Part shown: piece by piece, positions 1-11,335 of the stretch | Numbering within the stretch: position 1 is the first letter of the stretch | Layout: the number at the start of each line of letters is the position of its first letter | NCBI RefSeq assembly: GCF_050947875.1 | Contig: NC_134569.1 | Span: 204,160,127-204,224,126 of the forward strand | From: Dermacentor variabilis | Taxonomy: Eukaryota > Arthropoda > Arachnida > Ixodida > Ixodidae | Reading direction: 5' to 3' | DNA length: 64,000 nt | Made by a program: the position numbers and the translations under genes | The notes under the pieces: generated by a model | The model's database searches: none | Seen by the model: only the letters and a program-made list of their open reading frames with translations | Told to the model about the DNA's origin: nothing

Positions 1-104
1 CGCCTTGGTATGGTCCAATGAAAACGCGCCAATCGTCTCAACGCGCCCGCTTGCCCGCGAGGTGTTGATAACGTGAAGGACGCTCAGCAGCGTTCAACTA
101 GACA

Positions 105-330
105 TTGGGCCACCCCGAAATCTCAGGTTGGCTCACCAATAATTACTTTTAACTAAATATTTAAATTTAGCTGGACTCGCCCCCTCCCCTAGATTTTAAG
201 TTGACTTACCTTTAAATTTAAGTTGGACCACATGCGAATTTTCTAGTTGGCCCACCCCAGATTTTGGTTGGCCCAATCCCAAATTTAAGTTAGCCTATCC
301 CCAAATTTCAATTCGGCCCAGTCTCAGGTT
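105..330. repeat. Degenerate short tandem repeat
   Basis: A diverged repeat of roughly 20-30 bases recurs here, alternating a GGCCCACCCC-like block with an AAATTTAAGTT-like block. At least seven imperfect units are visible. There is no coding potential. It may be the edge of a larger satellite extending to the left of the window. Confidence 0.6.
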
Positions 331-612
331 TCGCGTGGGCACGGTTCACAGCAGCCGCCGCAGTCTGACCTCCCATACGATGAGCGCTACTCTAGCGCCA
401 TCTCATAGCCTTTTTTTCTCACGCTTTCGCCATACCCTCCGCTTTGCGTCGCATGATTCCGCTGCACCCTCCTCCTCCGCTTTCCGCCTAGCATCCTTTC
501 ATCCCTCACTGCACTCTGCGTTCGCTCTTTCATCCTGTGCTGTGCCTATCCACTCGGTTACGCCGACACCGATGCTCGCTGCAGCAGCGGTCGTCTAAGA
601 GCTGCGCTCAAA
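331..612 (+). repeat. Dispersed repeat family, copy 1
   Basis: This block matches 9456..9857 and, at its right half, about 48270..48456. Shared marks are a left block with CAGCAGCCGCCGC, a pyrimidine-rich middle built from TCC, CTC and CGCTCT words, a GGTTACGCCG segment, and a right end reading CTAAGAGCTGCRCTC followed by A-rich DNA. The 87-codon open frame inside is not conserved between copies and is not treated as a gene. The class is unknown; the fixed right end suggests a SINE-like or non-autonomous element. Confidence 0.5.
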
Positions 613-874
613 ATATTGTTATAGACAAGAAAACGCCGGAACGCATGTGAACATTTTATTGTGCCTTTGTAAGACTGCCCTTCTCCCCCTCTGCACCGCC
701 CCTTTTTTCCAGCTATGTTTACGTAACTTCGGCTACTGATTCGGTCATGCACCCGCCAGCCTAAACTTCTCAACTGTGTTAATTTAAAAGGGTATGAATG
801 CGAGCTAGTTTTTATATACATCTATGGGTGAAAAACAGCGCAAAATAAACACGTATAATGGAGGAACACAGGGC
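613..874. other. Spacer without recognised features
   Basis: No conserved coding frame, RNA gene or repeat was recognised. Confidence 0.5.
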
Positions 875-997
875 TAAAGCCCTCCATACACGTTTCCGCC
901 GACCAGGTTAAGTACCGCCAACCTGCCCTCCCCTCCTACTTAAAGCCCCTGCATCTACGCGCCACCGCCGCCGCGGAAACGTGTATGGAGGGCTTTA
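875..997. repeat. 25 bp perfect inverted repeat
   Basis: The arms at 875..899 and 973..997 are perfect reverse complements over 25 bases and enclose 73 bases. The inner segment 941..971 is also matched in inverted orientation, with one mismatch, at 1567..1597. The region therefore has two overlapping fold-back relations, which suggests remnants of a MITE with rearranged ends. Confidence 0.7.
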
Positions 998-2484
998 CTC
1001 CTACTCACCCCCTTAGCTTCCGGCGGAACTTACGTAGCTGCAGCTTCCTGTTCCGAGTGGAAGTGACACTTTGTTTTTTAGCGTTGTTTAGTTTCGCGCC
1101 GCTCTAGAGGCTTTAATTGCACGAGCTACGGTTGAAACTGTGAATGTGATTCCATCCAAGAACCACCGCCTACTATAACCAGCGATCTGCTCGTGTTCGC
1201 TGCTTCGCGTCAACCTGCGACGGGTTGTGGCACGAGCGACAACGTACAGGGGAATGTAGTGCCTGGGCGCTTGGAGACCACTGCCGTTTTTCGTGCATTT
1301 GGACAACAGTGACCACGAACTACTACTTCAGCGGAATACAACAGCTTTTCCCCTTTGCATTCTTCTTATGGTGACTGCCACAGCTCTGCTAAGCACGCGC
1401 GGGCGTCTCACCATCGTCTAACAGCAGTCAAAGCGGAAATTCCCGCAGCGCAACTCCAGGAAGCGGAAACGCCGGAACCGGAAATTTTTAAACCGGAAAT
1501 GCCGGAACCGGATTTGGTGTGAGGGGAAAAGGTGGCGCACAACAAAGGTTGTCGCTACTTAAGAAAGCGGCGGTGGCGCGTAGATGCAGGGGTTTTACAC
1601 AGGGCGAGCTCGTCCTGTGCTCTGCCTTTGTCCCCATTTATGTTGCACTGTTTTACGCCTCTGTGTTGTTTTAGGTTTAAATACAGTAGGTACCACGCGC
1701 TTACAGAACAATATTAAAACCGGTGATCTAAGCAAAGGTTGTCATCTGTTCTTATTGCACTAATTCTAATCGTTGGACGAACCGCGCCCACGGAATGAGC
1801 TCGCTACCTATGTCAGGAGCTAAGAAAGAAGGGTTGCGCTGAACCGACTAACTGGCAGGGTCAAGCTGTGTCACGGTGGAAGTAAAGTTCAATTAAAGTT
1901 ATATTGCGAAGAGCGCCACGAGACTACACGTAACTTTTTTTTTTGTGTGTGTGTGGGGGGGGGGCACTAATTGTGTCCGCCCTTCTATCAGACATTCCAG
2001 GCCGCCTTTTGAGTCAGTGCTGCTAAAGCAGTGCACGCATTAACCCACCGCAGCCACCACCTCGTTTCCTGAGAATGGCATCAAAACGTCTTTCGTCATA
2101 TGCTTGACGCGATGGGCAGCAGCAAAATTGGAATGTCTGTGGCCAACGGAGCGGGCGACCGAACACGTAGCACGCGCTGGACAAACACAGTATTACAACG
2201 CAGACAGAGGCTGAAGGCTAAATGCTGCACTTCGTCGTCGAAAAAGGGCCGAAAGATCATTATGAGTGCGCCGCGACGGCGGAACGGCACTGACGAGTAA
2301 CCAACGCCGTACACGCACATGTATACATACCGATGACAGATGAAGTGAGGAGCAATCGATACTAAGCGTGGTTACGATGGCGACTTTGCTCGATTTGGCA
2401 GGAAATAGCGTCCTGGAACATTCCGAATATGCTGTTCTACAAACGTGCAGACTAGCATTTCAAAAATCGTGCAGACCAGGTTGA
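998..2484. other. Non-coding stretch with low-complexity patches
   Basis: No gene was recognised. Visible items are a CCGGAA-rich degenerate tandem repeat at about 1431..1515, the inverted partner of 941..971 at 1567..1597, and a T, GT then G run at about 1926..1963. Short open frames on both strands lack any family signature. Confidence 0.5.
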
Positions 2485-2990
2485 GAGAGAGAGAAAAACA
2501 ACTTTACTGGTCCATTATGAAATGAAACGCGTTAAGCGTCTGATGGGGTGGCTCCCTCTTCGCGGGCTCCATATGCTTCCAGGGCCGCCTGGCCCCTGTG
2601 GATCAGTCGGAGCTGGTCTTCCAGGGCGGGGCTGGACAGCATGATCTCCCATCGCTAGTAAAGGGTGGGGATAGCAGGGGGGTTAGTTATGGGTATAAGT
2701 GGGGGGTGGTCTATGGAAAAATTGCGCTCTCCTATGACGTGCCGAATGGTGCCTAATGCATTGCAGTGAGGACATGTGTTCTTGTATCTTTCTGGGTATA
2801 TTTTGTTCTGGAGGCAAGGGTAGGGAAAGGATCCTGGCTGGATTTGCCTGTATATTGTTTGTTCGGCTCTGGTCAAGGAGTGGTGGGGGTGCGGGAATGT
2901 CTTCCTGCCGTCCCTGTAATATTTGACTATATCTCTGTAATTTGTGATGGGTTGTCATCCCCTTGCCTCCTCCTCGTTGACCAAGTTGAC
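2485..2990 (-). mobile_element. 3' end of an RNase H-bearing LINE, antisense
   Basis: Reading the minus strand gives the tail of a non-LTR retrotransposon ORF2. It has a basic segment with a YRQIQPGSFPYP-like stretch, then a CPHC pair and a downstream H, as in the zinc-knuckle tail of R1/I-type elements, then a helical C-terminus in a different frame. The element ends at a short GA run (CT on its own strand) near 2485, as tick LINE 3' ends often do. Frames are broken, so it is a 5'-truncated dead copy. R1 versus I clade cannot be settled by eye. Confidence 0.55.
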
Positions 2991-3710
2991 AATGACGTTT
3001 ACTTTCGCGTCACTACAGTGTAATGATACGAAGGGGCGTGCGGAAAAAGCTGTCATTTCGACAGCTTGACAAAGCCGCAGGCCCCCGGATTGGCGATTAC
3101 AGCAACAAACACAATCAGTTTATAACCTTTGAAAAATTATACAGACAAATTACCCAAGATAACAAAAGAAAGTTGTGTAGCAGAATGAAAACTTACACAA
3201 TCTTACAGGTATACATGAAATATAAGCATGTATTCCTACGCCGACAAATGCAATCTTCAATACAGATGCAAAAAAAAAGAAAAAAAAAAAGCCCAAGGTG
3301 TACATTTAGATGCAAATATTTTTCTGCTAGATGCAGAGCAAAACGAACAAAGCAAACATACTGTTCTTGTCCAAAAAAAGGCAGCAGACCCAATTTTTTT
3401 TTTGCTATAAGAAGTCAGAAAAAAAATCGTCAAAGAAATTCGTGTAGTTGTAAGTTGAAATAACTACGAATAGCTTAAAGGTAGTGTGCTCCAGTTGGCG
3501 GTCGACAGCGCCAAGTTGCCTTCAGGTAGCGAGCGCACGCGCCTCCCGGCAGCAGAGACCCCTCCCTGTGACATCACGCGCAAGAGGACGCCACTGAAAA
3601 ATCTCAGGACTATACTTCGGCACGAAGGAAGGCGTAGTTCAGATTCGGAGCGACCGAGCAACAACAGAGAATCCAGAAGTACATGTTGCTGGGCTAGCTC
3701 GGTTCATATT
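2991..3710. other. Non-coding stretch, A-rich centre
   Basis: The A-rich tract at about 3268..3440 yields lysine-rich open frames of compositional origin. A GC-richer block at 3480..3660 is unassigned. The string AGCAACAACAGAGAA occurs at about 3659 and again at about 3845, on either side of the MITE that follows. Confidence 0.45.
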
Positions 3711-3847
3711 GCTGAGTAGACCATAAATATGACCGCTTCGCGCAAACAACGAAAGACGGGATGGGTTAAGTCCAAATGGCGCTCCTCTTGTTCTCTTCCA
3801 TCCTTCCTTGTTTGCGCCAGACCGATCATATTTATGGTTTACTCAGC
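3711..3847. mobile_element. Short hairpin MITE
   Basis: Two arms of about 50 bases, beginning GCTGAGTA and containing ACCATAAATATGA and GCGCAAACAA, form an imperfect palindrome across 137 bases. The outer 30 bases of the arms differ by only a few changes. It has no coding content. This is a fold-back MITE of unknown superfamily, and a target duplication could not be assigned. Confidence 0.65.
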
Positions 3848-4154
3848 AACAACAGAGAAGCCTGAGAGATCTAAATTTAGCACAGAATGCTTTTATTGAA
3901 AAAAAACACAAGAAAATGTCCCTAATAACATGGCAGCACGCCCAGATTAAATCACAAAACAGCTAATCAAAAACACCGGTACAAAGAGCAAGGCACTGCT
4001 GACTTAGAGCAAGTGCTTAGAACTAGGAAAATTCCGGTTGGATGGCCTGAGAGCAAGATGAACTTCATCTGCAAAAGCAAAGGTGATAAGGATATGACGA
4101 CTTCGTAGAGGCCGCCAGTTAGTTGGTTCCAGTAACGGCGGTGATATACAGGGT

Positions 4155-4828
4155 GTTTTTTACCTCACATATTTCTCAAGATATACTGCAATCATGAACA
4201 CCCATGTTTTAATGCCGTTAAACGATATGACATGTGCTACACTTTACCGAAATCGTCGCTCTGTAAAACAGCCTTTCTCGCTGCGTGTGAGGGAGCATAG
4301 TGATGAAATGCATGTCCCACTCCTCGAGCATCGCTTAAAGCATCCGGCCAAGCTGTTACCTCCTTGGGAGTGGCATGTAGTAGAATGTGACGTATCCTTT
4401 CTAGAAGTTAGAAAGCACGCTCCAGAAGTCAAAATCCGAATGCATTTCCTGTGCGCTCGTGCACAGGGTTCTACACAGACGCTTTCAAGTCACATGCCGG
4501 GGTGTCCTATGCAGCCGTGGGTCCATCCTTCTCGGACGCCGATGTACTGCATCCTGAAACAAGTATCTTCATGGCCGAGGTCTACGCACTATTGTCAGCT
4601 GTGAAGCATATAAGGAAATCAAAGCTCCGAAAAGCAGTTATGTACATACAGACTCCCTAAGCGTCGTGAAGGCCTTGATGTCACTCTTAAGCACAAAAAT
4701 CCAGTACTTGCTGAACTCTATTCCTACCTGCGTAAAGCGTATCTATCTAATCAGCATATAAATATGTGCTGGGTGCCTGGCCATAGAGGCATCGAGGGCA
4801 GCATTTTGGCGGAAGAGATGGCCACGTC
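4155..4828 (+). mobile_element. I-clade LINE relic, RT tail and RNase H
   Basis: The plus strand encodes, with several frameshifts, the segment after the RT of a non-LTR ORF2 and then an RNase H domain. YTDAFKSHAGVSYA, an AEVYALLSAVKHI block carrying the glutamate, a TDSLSVVKAL-like block and a CWVPGHRGIEG block near 4765..4800 are readable. The same family occurs on the minus strand at 57460..58247, where the matching frame can be aligned block by block. RNase H places it with the I/R1 group. The copy breaks off at about 4828 and resumes at about 6783, so it was split by an insertion. Confidence 0.7.
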
Positions 4829-6780
4829 AATCCACCTCTTTCATGTTTCTGTGCTGCCCTCTGACGCACGCCGCTGGAAACGTTTTGGAAGGGTGTCGGG
4901 CATTTCGCCGGTTGATTTGTTTACCTGTGCCCATGTTGAGTGTGCGTCGGTTGTGCGGTTCGTGAATCGCGATTAATTATTTATGGTTTCTCCGGGGAAG
5001 CATGTCGTTCACCCATCGAGTATAGCGGATGAACAGGCCCAAGTGCGCTGTTGTGGTAACAGCGCGGCCGATAAAGGCACGCCGAGTTCCGTCTGCCGAC
5101 ACGGCTGCCTTGAGTTCGTTGTAGCTGATGCCTGCGATTGCACATCGCTTTTTGTATTCCTTTTACACATTCACTAAACATTTCGCATATTCAAGAAGCC
5201 TTCGAGCGCAGCCTTCCACGTGGAATTTGCCAAAGCGGTGCATTTGTTTACATTTACAGCTTCAGATCGCTGTTAGCTTCGGTTATTGTAGAAACGGCGC
5301 ATCGCTGATGTGAAATAATCTCAAAACGTAGCACAACGTATACAAAAGAGTCAGTATGAGCGGCCGAGTCCCTTAAACAACTGCAGCTGGGATCAACGCA
5401 CATATATATTAGGGGCTGTTAATACTGATTCTCGGTTTTGTTTAACTTCATCATACTTACGGTTTGCGCGTGCTATAAAGTATTATTACAGACAACTGTG
5501 CTCGGCTTATGTCCCCACTTATATACCGTGCAGTTCTCTCGCGAAAAGGCGGATGCCATCGCTGACACCGTTGGCAGCTGAGCGAGTTTATGCTGCTGTA
5601 TCGAGTGCACTGTCTCTTCTTTCCTGTTTGACGCAGAGGTAAACAATGCCTCTTTCGAATTAGGAAATGTCAGCATAACAAAACACACAGACCCACCATT
5701 TACGGGAATGCAACCGGCAGCGTTCGGGAACGGTGACCAAAGTACATGTTGGCACAGCGCTGTGTCGCCGCTTGCCGCTTACTGTGTACGTGCCGTGCGA
5801 AATGATGAGTAGTTATCAAATCGCTATAGGGCCGCTACCTAACTATAATAGCGGTTTCCTTACGAAAGAAAATGCTTATTTTTTAAGTCCAGCTCCATCG
5901 GTAGCGGGTGCACGAACTCGACGGGGTCAGGCGCAACTGAAACTTCGCTACACAGGATCAACATTGACTCAAAGTTCATGTGCACGGCTTGAGAGGGCTG
6001 AAGCTCGTGCATTTCAACTTCGAAGGCATGTCGACGCATTTTGAGCGCGAATAATTATATGTACAAGTGAATGAGCTGCAGCTATCGCGTGGTCGGTTCG
6101 ACGGCTGATCACGTATAGTTCTGTCAAGCTATCACGGTCGGCACGCTGATTTTGTCGGTGCTGTCGACACGAAAGCCCGTCGCGCTATATGACAACTCGC
6201 ACCCATCGGTTGCGTCGTTGTCGGCCTATTACGATCAAATGGTCTCAGTGACACAGCGCTGAATAGTCGGCCAATCGTCGGCGTCAGCGTCTTGTCGGTC
6301 TCGTATCGACCCAGTGTTACCACGCCTTAAAAGAGCACATGAAGTCAGCCACGCACTGCCACCAACAACAAGAGTGGGCCGACGCTGCAACAAGACTATA
6401 CGTCAGCAACGTGTTTTTGAAGTGTCGCCCAAGTGTAACGCAGGGGTTTATCGATAAATTTGACAGCCGTCAATGCAAGGCGGCAACTACGTGGTTCATG
6501 GTGTGGTCCGGACCAAGCCCTGGTCCTTTTCTGTTTCAAAGTGGAGTTGCAGTCTTACGCACGTTTTCGGCACCGCACCGACGTACGTCGAGCTACCAGT
6601 CGAGTTTCAACGCGGTACCTGGTACGAGCGTTTGCAACAGCGCGCGTCCAAGAGTTTCTTTTTTCCGGGGTGCTTCCCCCGATATCGGGCCGCGCGTCCT
6701 TTCCAAAACGCTTCGCGACTAATTAGCTAGGACAGGGCGCACGCGCCATCGCGCCGTAAAAGAGGCGGATTGCATCGCAT
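4829..6780. mobile_element. 1.95 kb insertion splitting the I-clade LINE
   Basis: The LINE reading breaks near 4828 and continues near 6783, so the DNA between is secondary. Its outermost bases are weakly inverted: AATCC(A/G)CCTCTTT reads inward from both sides. No target duplication is certain. Inside there are GC-rich blocks with repeated GTCGG words (about 6130..6310) and overlapping open frames at 6460..6730, none with a recognised domain. It is best regarded as a non-autonomous DNA element or a composite; the boundaries are good to about 10 bases. Confidence 0.5.
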
Positions 6781-6782
6781 GC

Positions 6783-7640
6783 TGTTAATCTTACCGCTGG
6801 TGTCCCTGCCACAGATCTGAAGCCTTCCTTACGAAAGAAACTGCGAAACCATTGGCAACGCGTGTGGGACGTAGAAAAAAAAAAAATGAGCTGCGCGTGA
6901 TAAAGCCACAGTTAGGTTTTTGGCCCTCCGCAACAAAATCACGGCGAACAGATGTCCTTTCTGTCGTATAGGAGACACAATAGGAGACACATTTGGCGCT
7001 CATGATTTTCTACTTACTGGAAATTAACTTCAAACTTGTGGTAGATGTGGTGAGAGGCTGACCGTCCTTCACGTCCTCCTGGAGTGTCGGGAGGCCGAAG
7101 TTGAGAGAAACACTTTCCTATTGCATACCGCTATTGTGTCCCTCTTCACCCGGCTACGTTTCTTGGTCAAGAACCGCTCTTTAAAACCAAAGCAGTCCTC
7201 AGTTTCTTGAATGATGTTATCCTGCATGTTATAAGTCCATTAAATTCGTAGCGCATCCTATTTCCAGAGGATGCCGCTGTGATAATTGTTTTGTATAGCA
7301 CGTGCTTCCAGGCTCTAGTGCTTCAAGGGCTCTAACGAGGCAGTATAGTGCACTAGCCAATTTTAGCATCTGACATATTTTGTATATCGTATCATTCTCT
7401 CGCAATGCATCTTAATGCTTATAGTACACGTCATTTGTCATCGCCACAATCTTATTACGCATGGATTTTACGCACTTTAATGCGACTATGTGTTTAAGGC
7501 CCCTTTTACAGCCACGTCACATCAGCTTCATAGAACTCATTACACTACGAATTCATTACCACGGGCATGGCGCTCTTTGGCCATACCTTACCCTTGGGCC
7601 AGTAAACACCACACATTCATTCATATCATAAACGTGTTTC
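6783..7640 (+). mobile_element. I-clade LINE C-terminus and 3' UTR
   Basis: This continues the element interrupted at 4828. Readable blocks are PATDLKP, LRKKLRNHWQRVWD, IKPQLGFWPS, then a CGRCGERLTVLHVLLEC zinc-knuckle-like tail near 7040..7090, followed by the 3' UTR. The UTR aligns along its length with the minus-strand copy at 53235..53750 and ends in GGCATGGCGCTC and TTGGGCCAGTAAACA words. Several indels and stops make it inactive. The start is set by the insertion boundary, not by a codon. Confidence 0.7.
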
Positions 7641-8089
7641 TCTATGTCTCTCTGTCTATTCGGGAGCATCGGCCTGCTGGACAATTGATCGGCTGCGTGC
7701 CTCTTCGCCCAAGTCAAAGTTGCTAACGCGTTAGTCCAGATCGCCCGCGTAAAACGCTATGCCCGTTTCTTTGAGTTCGGGCTCTCTTGACCCCGTCTGT
7801 CATTTTTTTTCCTTCGTCACGCGCAGGTCTCCTTGTTTTCACAACTTTCCGAGCACGTCTTTCGACCTTCCGGCTCAACTGCAGTCGGCCGACACTTACC
7901 AGACCGCCGCGTCAACGCCCAATTTCAGTACGCACTTGTATATATAAACATCGCACCACCCGCCATGTATATGTTCGGCGACGGCAGCAGACGAAACAAG
8001 GGCAATGCTTTATGCGTCGTGAGTGTATATGTACTACAGGTGTGCGCTCAACACGCAGAGCTGTGGTCTTGGTCACTATGCCAGGTGTT
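7641..8089. other. Spacer without recognised features
   Basis: Overlapping open frames of 60-110 codons lie at 7760..8135, in three frames at once, with no family signature. No RNA gene was seen. Confidence 0.4.
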
Positions 8090-8735
8090 CCTTGTTGGGT
8101 GCGCCAAATGTTTTAAAATTGCCCGTGGCAGATAGCGCAATCATAACTCTTGAGCTAAATTACTCGATGAGGCGGCCGTTAATACCACGAGAGATCAAAA
8201 TAATAATTAATTAATTACTAACATAATTACGCTATTTAACTATTTGTACATTTCAATTTACGAATTGCAGCCGGCGAGCTTTCACGTAGAACGAATTGCC
8301 AGAATGGAACCTGTTTCGAGCTATTTATTTTACAAGTGTCCGACGAAATGCATTGGCGTTGCAGCTACTATTGTGCTTCAATGCGTAAGACAGCGTTTTC
8401 TTTAAAAAATTATCTGGAGCAAGAGTTCATTTTTACCGCAAGTTTGATGGCGCATATCTCGTAACCGGTGGCATCATCAGAATTCGTTCTAAGTCGATAG
8501 GCCTTGCAAACTGACTAGCTGCAATTTATAGATGGAAGTATATGTGCCACGATGTAAGTAATTAAAAATGATTAGTGTGATTATGGTACTTTATGAGTTA
8601 TGCTTTCTGATTTCTCGTACACTTAATGCCGCCTCATGGAGTAATTTAGCTCAACGATTAGAATTGTGTTCTCTCTGCCACAGGCAATAGCTAAAAATTT
8701 GGTACAACTAGAAAAAAGCACCCTATATAAACGGC
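8090..8735. mobile_element. Fold-back element with long inverted ends
   Basis: A left arm around 8120..8235 and a right arm around 8575..8700 are diverged reverse complements. Shared words include GTGGCAGA, TGAGCTAAATTACTC and ATGAGGCGGC, and AT-rich DNA lies inside. Related DNA occurs at 37250..37765 (CAATTTACGA, CCTTGCAAACT and the GTCTGCCACCAGGC end). There are no ORFs. It is probably a non-autonomous terminal-inverted-repeat family; the exact ends are uncertain. Confidence 0.55.
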
Positions 8736-8837
8736 TGTAAATAAGACAGTTTAGCTTGCGTATCGAAGTTTCCTCAAATGGTGCTGGCGAAAATGTGATG
8801 CTCCCACGTCAAAAGAAGGCACGAACTCCTTATACGT

Positions 8838-9045
8838 GTTGCGCAGCAGAGCTCGAGGTCACATGTTCGATCCCAGCCGTGGCGGCCACATGTCGATGTG
8901 GGCGAAATGCGGAAAAGCCTGTGTACTAAGATTGAGGTGCATGTTAAAGAACTCAAGATGGTGAAAATTAATCGGGAGTGCTTCACCACGGCGTGCTTCA
9001 TAATCAGATCGATCGTCGTTTTGGTGCATACGCAAAACTCCAGAA
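8838..9045 (+). mobile_element. Ruka-like SINE copy 1
   Basis: This is a tRNA-derived SINE with a readable B box (GTTCGATCCC near 8867), the GGCGGCCACAT block, the CTAAGATTGAGGTGCATGTTAAAGAACTC block and the GGCGTGCTTCATAATCAG block. All are shared with the copies at 12961, 16177 and 55893. The A-box part is eroded. The family was described from ticks; the name is applied from memory of its general structure. Confidence 0.7.
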
Positions 9046-9455
9046 CTTTTTTTTTCGCTCTGAGCTGCCGCACTTCGTCGTTGTCGCCATCGGCTCCTTC
9101 GTGCCATCACGGCGTCAGGTATAGCAATATACATCCGACTTTTCATGATGCGAAGGCGGCGGCGAATGATCGGCTAACGTTGCCCGGTGGCGTACAATCT
9201 AGGCTTCCGGTGTTCGAAAACTGCTCGTCGACAAGCGCGAAGAAGCACTTGAAACGCCAGAAAATGATTAAAAATTCACCGACGATTACGATACTTCCTA
9301 ATGCGAAATTTGAGCGCGGCTCTATATGTGTTTTCGTTTCGCGATATATTGGCTGGCGCGAAAAACCTGTCTCGTGCGCCACGTTGCAAACGGAGCGAAA
9401 TGTGGCGCGACTGCCTCGATGATCGGGAGATCGCGAGAAACAGCGATTAGGTGAC
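9046..9455. other. Spacer with overlapping open frames
   Basis: Open frames of 95-174 codons run on both strands through the SINE and this spacer. They cross the SINE boundary and have no domain signature, so they are not called as genes. Confidence 0.4.
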
Positions 9456-9857
9456 GCGAGGGCGCGATTAACAGCAGCCGCCGCAAACGGACCTCCACTA
9501 TTGCAGTGCTTGGTATAGATATATATGTTGGACACGCTTGCCGCATGCCATCGGTGAACGGACGACTCGCGTTACTCTGGCGCCATCTCTGGCGTCTCGT
9601 AGCCATCGTCGCCGCAGAGTAGCGTTGCACTTCTCTCGCTTTGGCCACACCCTCCTCCTCCTCTTTCTGCCTCATGCTTTCACTGTTGTCTCCTCCACCG
9701 CTTTCCTCCTCCCGCTCTCTTCGCTTTTCATTCCCCCGCTGCGCTCCGCGTTCGCTCTTAATCCTTCGCTCAGCTCGTTCGCCCCGTTACGCCGACGACG
9801 CCGAGGCCCAACGACGCTCAACGCAGAACGGGCGCCTAAGAGCTACACTCTAAAAAA
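9456..9857 (+). repeat. Dispersed repeat family, copy 2
   Basis: This is the longest of three copies. It begins with GCGAGGGCGCGATTAACAGC and CAGCCGCCGC, passes through a CTCCTCCTC-rich centre, then CGTTACGCCGACGACGCCG, and ends GGGCGCCTAAGAGCTACACTC before A-rich DNA. The open frames of 118 and 70 codons inside it are serine/proline/leucine-rich by composition and are not preserved in the other copies. Confidence 0.5.
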
Positions 9858-10334
9858 TCCTCTTGATGGAAACGAGACGCTCTCGAACGAGTGATCATGG
9901 CGAGTGGATTTTTATTCTTCTTGCGCTATGCCAAACGGATGGAAAGAACCGGGCTTGCGCTCATGAAATAAGCGGCGATTGTGGTATAACATTCAAAAAC
10001 TCGGTATTCCGCACACAACTTTTGTGTAGATGCGCTTGTGTTGACGTTGGAGTGAAATGTGGAAAAGCGCAGACGTAATTGCCGGCCATCTTACTGCCCA
10101 ATCTGTATAGTCTGATGAGAACCGTAAAGCTGGGTCTACCACCTAACTGCTACCAAGTTTTAAACATTTTCGGAAGTTTCTTTTTGAGTTTCTGGCAACA
10201 CGAATTAAAATCGTCTTCTTCGGAACATATGCGCTTAAGCCTGGCTGTATGGAATCGCAGTCTTGCAATGACGCACGTGGCTGCTTTCAAAATGAAGAAA
10301 TTGGTGATTATCCGTTGGCTTTTTGTAGAGTTTT
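9858..10334. other. Spacer without recognised features
   Basis: No conserved coding, repeat or RNA feature was recognised. Confidence 0.4.
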
Positions 10335-10610
10335 GTGATTAGGGGTCCATCGGAAATAGTAATAGTGACGTCAAGGAACTCTTAGACGATGGTGAGTAAT
10401 GATGTGTGCTTTTGATAGCGGGGTGTGCCTGGTTGAATGCCGCAATGAAGTTTAAGAGTTCTGTTTTGTTATGTGTCCAAATACAATATGTATCGTCGAT
10501 GTAGCATATAAAGCAGATAGGTTTTAGTCGTACACTTTTATGGAACACGTCTTCGAGCACTCTCATTTTCGTTCCCATGGATGTTCCACTAATTTGTACT
10601 TCTCGATCGT
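10335..10610 (-). mobile_element. Penelope-like element RT fragment, antisense
   Basis: The minus-strand frame 10578..10339 carries a reverse transcriptase palm block: EDVFHKSVRLKP, then CYIDDTYCIWTHNKTELLNF, with the YxDD catalytic motif intact, then NQAHPAIKSTHHYS. This spacing and wording are typical of Penelope-like RTs (related to telomerase). Only about 80 residues remain. It lies head to head with the plus-strand GIY-YIG fragment, so one element was broken and inverted, or two copies met. Confidence 0.75.
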
Positions 10611-10779
10611 AAATATCCAGAAAAGATCATTGATGACGCGATACACCGAGAGGCAGGACACGACCGGATGGACTGTTCAAAGGGCAGAAACAAGGCCAGT
10701 GGCTCCCAGTTGACTAATTTGATACACATTCCGCGTCTAACCATAAGGTCTCAGGCATACTTCGCAAACACTGTAACAG

Positions 10780-11335
10780 ATTCGGCCAGAGCGACAGGTT
10801 AAAGGCCGTTTTTCCTGAGCCACCTCGTGTCGTGTATAGGCGTTCGAAAAGCATAGGTGACATACCAACGTCTTCAAAAATCACCATCTACAACTCGACC
10901 GGTTGTAGCAGCTGCAATAAATCACGTTGCAAGGTCTGCCCTCACATAACACTTCATTGAGTGCCACCAGCGCAGCCAGCCAATTCATGTCCACAATTAA
11001 AGGCAGTTTCAACTGTGATTCATCTAACATAGTGCAATTGATCGAGTGCGGCACTTGCCACATGCAATACATAGGCCAGACTAAAACACCTTTCAGGATC
11101 CGTTTTAACAATCACAGATTGCATGCCAAATCACAACGAAACCGACCACTCTCGAAAAGTGTTAACACGCCAGGCCACTCATTTAACAATCTCAAAGTAA
11201 CCATCCTCCAATCTGTATTCCGCACCAGCCATGACCGCGAGCTTCGGGAATCTTACGTTACTCATAAATTTAACACTGTCTCGCCCGGAATAAATGAAAA
11301 AGGAAAAGTAACCTGTCTGACTTTAGATTGAGCGC
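10780..11335 (+). mobile_element. Penelope-like element linker and GIY-YIG endonuclease
   Basis: After a PEPPRVVYRRSKSIGDI-like stretch comes a cysteine cluster (SCNKSRCKVC) of the linker found in Penelope-like elements. The endonuclease domain follows: LIECGTCHMQYIGQTKTPFRIR gives the GIY-YIG core, NNHR the conserved arginine region, and a later glutamate lies in RELRESY. The frame closes at about 11331. Frameshifts upstream of 10927 separate the linker from the main open frame. The N-terminal RT part is missing on this strand. Confidence 0.75.
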
